Shown piece after piece: positions 61,828 through 64,000 of a DNA stretch of 64,000 nt. Position 1 is the stretch's first letter. Each line of letters starts with the position of its first letter. Where the stretch lies: NCBI GenBank assembly GCA_038207265.1, contig JBBQZZ010000008.1, positions 124,001 through 188,000 of the forward strand, in the 5' to 3' direction. The notes under the pieces are model-generated. The model saw nothing but the letters and a program-made list of their open reading frames with translations, made no database searches and was not told where the DNA came from. The stretch is from JACMLD01 sp038207265. Lineage in GTDB: Bacteria; Bacteroidota; Bacteroidia; Chitinophagales; Chitinophagaceae. The position numbers and the translations under genes are program-made.

Positions 61828-62721
61828 TTATTTTACTATAGTATCCACCCATAACTTTTCATATTCATTTTTCCAGGGATGCTTCCAACGTTTATGGCTC
61901 CAGAGATAGCCGGATGGATTTTCGCGTATGCTTTTTTCAAGGGAAGCTGCATATATTTTCGTGAGTTCTCCTTCTTTTAAATTACCGGGATCTTTGATCA
62001 GCATTTTTGCATCCAGGTAATAATAACCTCTGCGTTGTTTTATAACAGCAATATAAGTTACAGGTATATTACCCAGCCTCGCACCTTTTTCTGGTCCTTG
62101 TAAAAAAGCTGTTGGAGTATGAAGGAAACTGAGCCAATAACTTTTGGACGGATTAGACGGACTCTGATCGGCAATCAATGCAAGGATGTACTTATCTCTC
62201 CGATATGGAAGCATGGCCCGGCGCATATCATTATAGGGCAATAGTTTTGTTCCAAAACGATTTCGTATATAATAAAACAGGCGATCCATTATTTCGCTGC
62301 TGATGGGTGAATAAACACCCAGGAATTTGAACTGCGTTGCTCCTGGCATCACTGCATTACCCCACTCCCAGTTAAACTGATGGCCCAAAAGCACATGACA
62401 GGAACGACCACTCGCAAATATTTCATCATACACAGAAAGATTATGGCTAACGCGTTTATTGAGTTGCAGGGATGAAATGCTCATCAGTTTAATGGTCTCA
62501 GTCCAATTATCACAGAAGTTGCGGTAAAACTCTTTTGCGATTTTTTTTCTTTCCGCATCGTTTTTTTCAGGGAATGCCGACATTAGATTGTGCGTTACAA
62601 CCGTTTTGCGATAGCGCACTACATAATAAATAATGAAATAAAAAAAATCAGACAACAGGTAAAGTAAAGTAAATGGCAACAAAGAAATTGCGTAAAAGAT
62701 TCCAAAAACAATATAATACAT
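61828..62721 (-). CDS. Lipid A biosynthesis acyltransferase (LpxL/HtrB family), copy 1
   Basis: 297 residues. An N-terminal membrane helix (~7-35) is followed by the HxxxxE catalytic motif: His114 and Glu119 (LLGHQFNWEW). Other family blocks: FLGVYSPIS, ALIADQSPSNP and GPEKGARLGNIPV. It adds a secondary acyl chain to lipid A at the inner membrane. A tandem paralogue lies 125 bases upstream in the same direction. Confidence 0.9.
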   Translation of the reverse strand: MYYIVFGIFYAISLLPFTLLYLLSDFFYFIIYYVVRYRKTVVTHNLMSAFPEKNDAERKKIAKEFYRNFCDNWTETIKLMSISSLQLNKRVSHNLSVYDEIFASGRSCHVLLGHQFNWEWGNAVMPGATQFKFLGVYSPISSEIMDRLFYYIRNRFGTKLLPYNDMRRAMLPYRRDKYILALIADQSPSNPSKSYWLSFLHTPTAFLQGPEKGARLGNIPVTYIAVIKQRRGYYYLDAKMLIKDPGNLKEGELTKIYAASLEKSIRENPSGYLWSHKRWKHPWKNEYEKLWVDTIVK

Positions 62722-62846
62722 GCGTGGATAGTCTTAAACAAGAAGTAAATTTTATAGCAAAAATCCAGCCTTTCTGTTTTATTGCGAATAATTAATTAAC
62801 ATTCGCAGGTTGGTCTTTGCATTGAAAAAAAGTGATTATATACGAA

Positions 62847-63758
62847 TCAGACTCCTGTGGCCAAAGCGGGTTTACCGCTTCCGATCCAAAGCGATGCATA
62901 TTCCTCTTTCCATGTATGTTTCCATCTTTTGTGGCTCCACAAATAATTAGAAGGATTTTTCCGGATACAATCTTCAATATAACGCACAAACCGCATCGTA
63001 AGTTCTCCTTCCGGTAATTGCAGTGGTTCGGTGGTTACAAGTGTGGTTTCAAAATGATAACAACCTCTTTTTGTTTTATTGAAAGTAACAAATATAACTG
63101 CTGTATCATTTAAACGGGCTCCTTTTTCCGGACCGGCAACAAATGGGGTGGGTTTATTAAAAAAAGAAATCCAGAAAACGCTGTTAAGATTACCCGGATT
63201 TTGATCTGCCGCAAGCGCCAGTATATATTTTCCATTTGCATATTGCGCAAATGATTTTTTAAAATCTGTAGCAGGGATTAAAATGGTGCCAAATCTTTTA
63301 CGCAGGTTGTAAAAAATCTGGTTAAGGGGTTTATTGCTAATGGGCATATAAACACCGAGGAAAGGATATTTAACTTTTTTTGCAATGGCCCACTGTACAA
63401 TTTCCCAGTTAAAATTATGACCCGCATGAAATTGAATGTTTTTTCCGCAACGGTAGGCTTCTTCAATTGCGCTGAAATCTCCTGTAACTTTTTTTGCTGC
63501 ACCAGCATCGCTGATAGAAAGCATGTTGATGACTTCAATAAAAGTATCTATGAAATTGTGGTAAAATGCTTTGGCAATAACTGTCTTCTCAGTTTCAGTT
63601 TTATCCGGAAATGCAATACCCAGGTTCTTCATCACCACATCTCTGCGGTATTTAATTATGTAATAGAGAAGTCCATAAATACCATCACCAATAAAATATA
63701 AAATACGCAATGGCAACAATGAAATGATATAGAGCAAACCGTAAATGAGATAGTACAT
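62847..63758 (-). CDS. Lipid A biosynthesis acyltransferase (LpxL/HtrB family), copy 2
   Basis: 303 residues. His114 and Glu119 (HAGHNFNWEI) occupy exactly the positions they have in copy 1. Blocks FLGVYMPIS, AADQNPGNLN, GPEKGARLNDTAV and the closing YLWSHKRWKHTW are shared, so the pair is a tandem duplication that has diverged. The two enzymes may differ in acyl-chain choice. They are probably co-transcribed. Confidence 0.9.
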   Translation of the reverse strand: MYYLIYGLLYIISLLPLRILYFIGDGIYGLLYYIIKYRRDVVMKNLGIAFPDKTETEKTVIAKAFYHNFIDTFIEVINMLSISDAGAAKKVTGDFSAIEEAYRCGKNIQFHAGHNFNWEIVQWAIAKKVKYPFLGVYMPISNKPLNQIFYNLRKRFGTILIPATDFKKSFAQYANGKYILALAADQNPGNLNSVFWISFFNKPTPFVAGPEKGARLNDTAVIFVTFNKTKRGCYHFETTLVTTEPLQLPEGELTMRFVRYIEDCIRKNPSNYLWSHKRWKHTWKEEYASLWIGSGKPALATGV

Positions 63759-63842
63759 GGAAGCACAAATATAAGAAAGTGCTGGTTGTTAAGCCATGAT
63801 CTCAAAACGGTATCAGAAGGAAGTAGTTGACGACTGCTGCAT

Positions 63843-64000
63843 TTAAATTACAATATTCTGTACCATTCCACTTTTGCCGGGATAGTCCGTATTGAAATGA
63901 AGTCCCCTGCTTTCGTGACGAAGCTGTGCACATTTTACAACGAGGTAGGCAACTGTGATCATATTGCGCAACTCGCATAATTGGGGAGACACCGTAGTGG
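63843..64000 (-). CDS. nadB: L-aspartate oxidase, C-terminal fragment
   Basis: Open to the right edge; only the last 52 residues are present, so the gene extends beyond the window. The sequence LRNMITVAYLVVKCAQLRHE followed by SRGLHFNTDYP is the C-terminal helical domain of NadB, which oxidises aspartate to iminoaspartate in NAD synthesis. Stop TAA is at 63845-63843. Identification rests on the short ESRGLHxNTDYP signature. Confidence 0.8.
   Translation of the reverse strand, partial: TTVSPQLCELRNMITVAYLVVKCAQLRHESRGLHFNTDYPGKSGMVQNIVI

Overview
The window comes from a chromosome of a Bacteroidota member, most likely family Chitinophagaceae. The evidence is moderate to low GC with long AT-rich intergenic DNA, gliding-motility genes (gldH, gldA), a type IX secretion C-terminal sorting domain, BatD, carboxypeptidase-regulatory-like and DUF6089-type outer-membrane proteins, and promoter-like TAnnTTTG boxes in place of E. 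coli -10 boxes. No phage, plasmid, IS transposase, CRISPR array, tRNA or rRNA was seen. Almost everything is core housekeeping or envelope biology, and I do not see a clear-cut new defence or biosynthetic system.

Layout: 1-7.9 kb holds the end of a serine hydrolase, a secreted partner, a glycine-rich T9SS cargo protein, a 3-hydroxyacyl-CoA dehydrogenase, an epimerase with no ordinary start codon, and an LpxD-like acyltransferase. 7.9-8.7 kb is non-coding and carries a compact candidate small RNA. 8.7-12 kb holds yicC, gldH and a two-component system. 12-19 kb holds BatD (bordered by a tandem repeat), an SDR, a YjjG-type nucleotidase, psd-cdsA phospholipid genes, a CPBP protease and dusB. 20-27 kb holds glutathione peroxidase, aldehyde dehydrogenase and a glycerate kinase-GntP permease pair. 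27.5-35 kb holds a GH3-beta-lactamase fusion, mutL, and an ECF sigma factor overlapping a protein that joins an inner-membrane anchor to a predicted outer-membrane barrel. 35-43 kb holds PBP4, an arginase-like enzyme, a DUF6089 protein, nth, divIC, enolase and gldA. 44-53 kb holds an MFS transporter, a SulP transporter-carbonic anhydrase pair, acetyl-CoA synthetase, PlsC and an L,D-transpeptidase. 53-64 kb holds a second ECF sigma/anti-sigma/barrel locus, kbl, ridA, tsaB, an ArsR-persulfide dioxygenase-like pair, tandem lipid A acyltransferases and the 3' end of nadB.

Shared themes: phospholipid and lipid A synthesis (psd, cdsA, plsC, lpxD-like, two lpxL-like), glycolytic/acetate metabolism (glycerate kinase, enolase, acs) and envelope stress control (two ECF sigma loci). 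The most unusual items are (1) a dispersed composite palindromic repeat at three loci, two of them at convergent gene ends; (2) the trans-envelope protein coupled to an ECF sigma factor; (3) the candidate sRNA near 8.44-8.51 kb; (4) predicted leaderless promoters with identical geometry at gldA and ridA; (5) MutL and arginase-family proteins whose catalytic metal motifs are altered. Promoter, RNA and repeat calls were made by eye.
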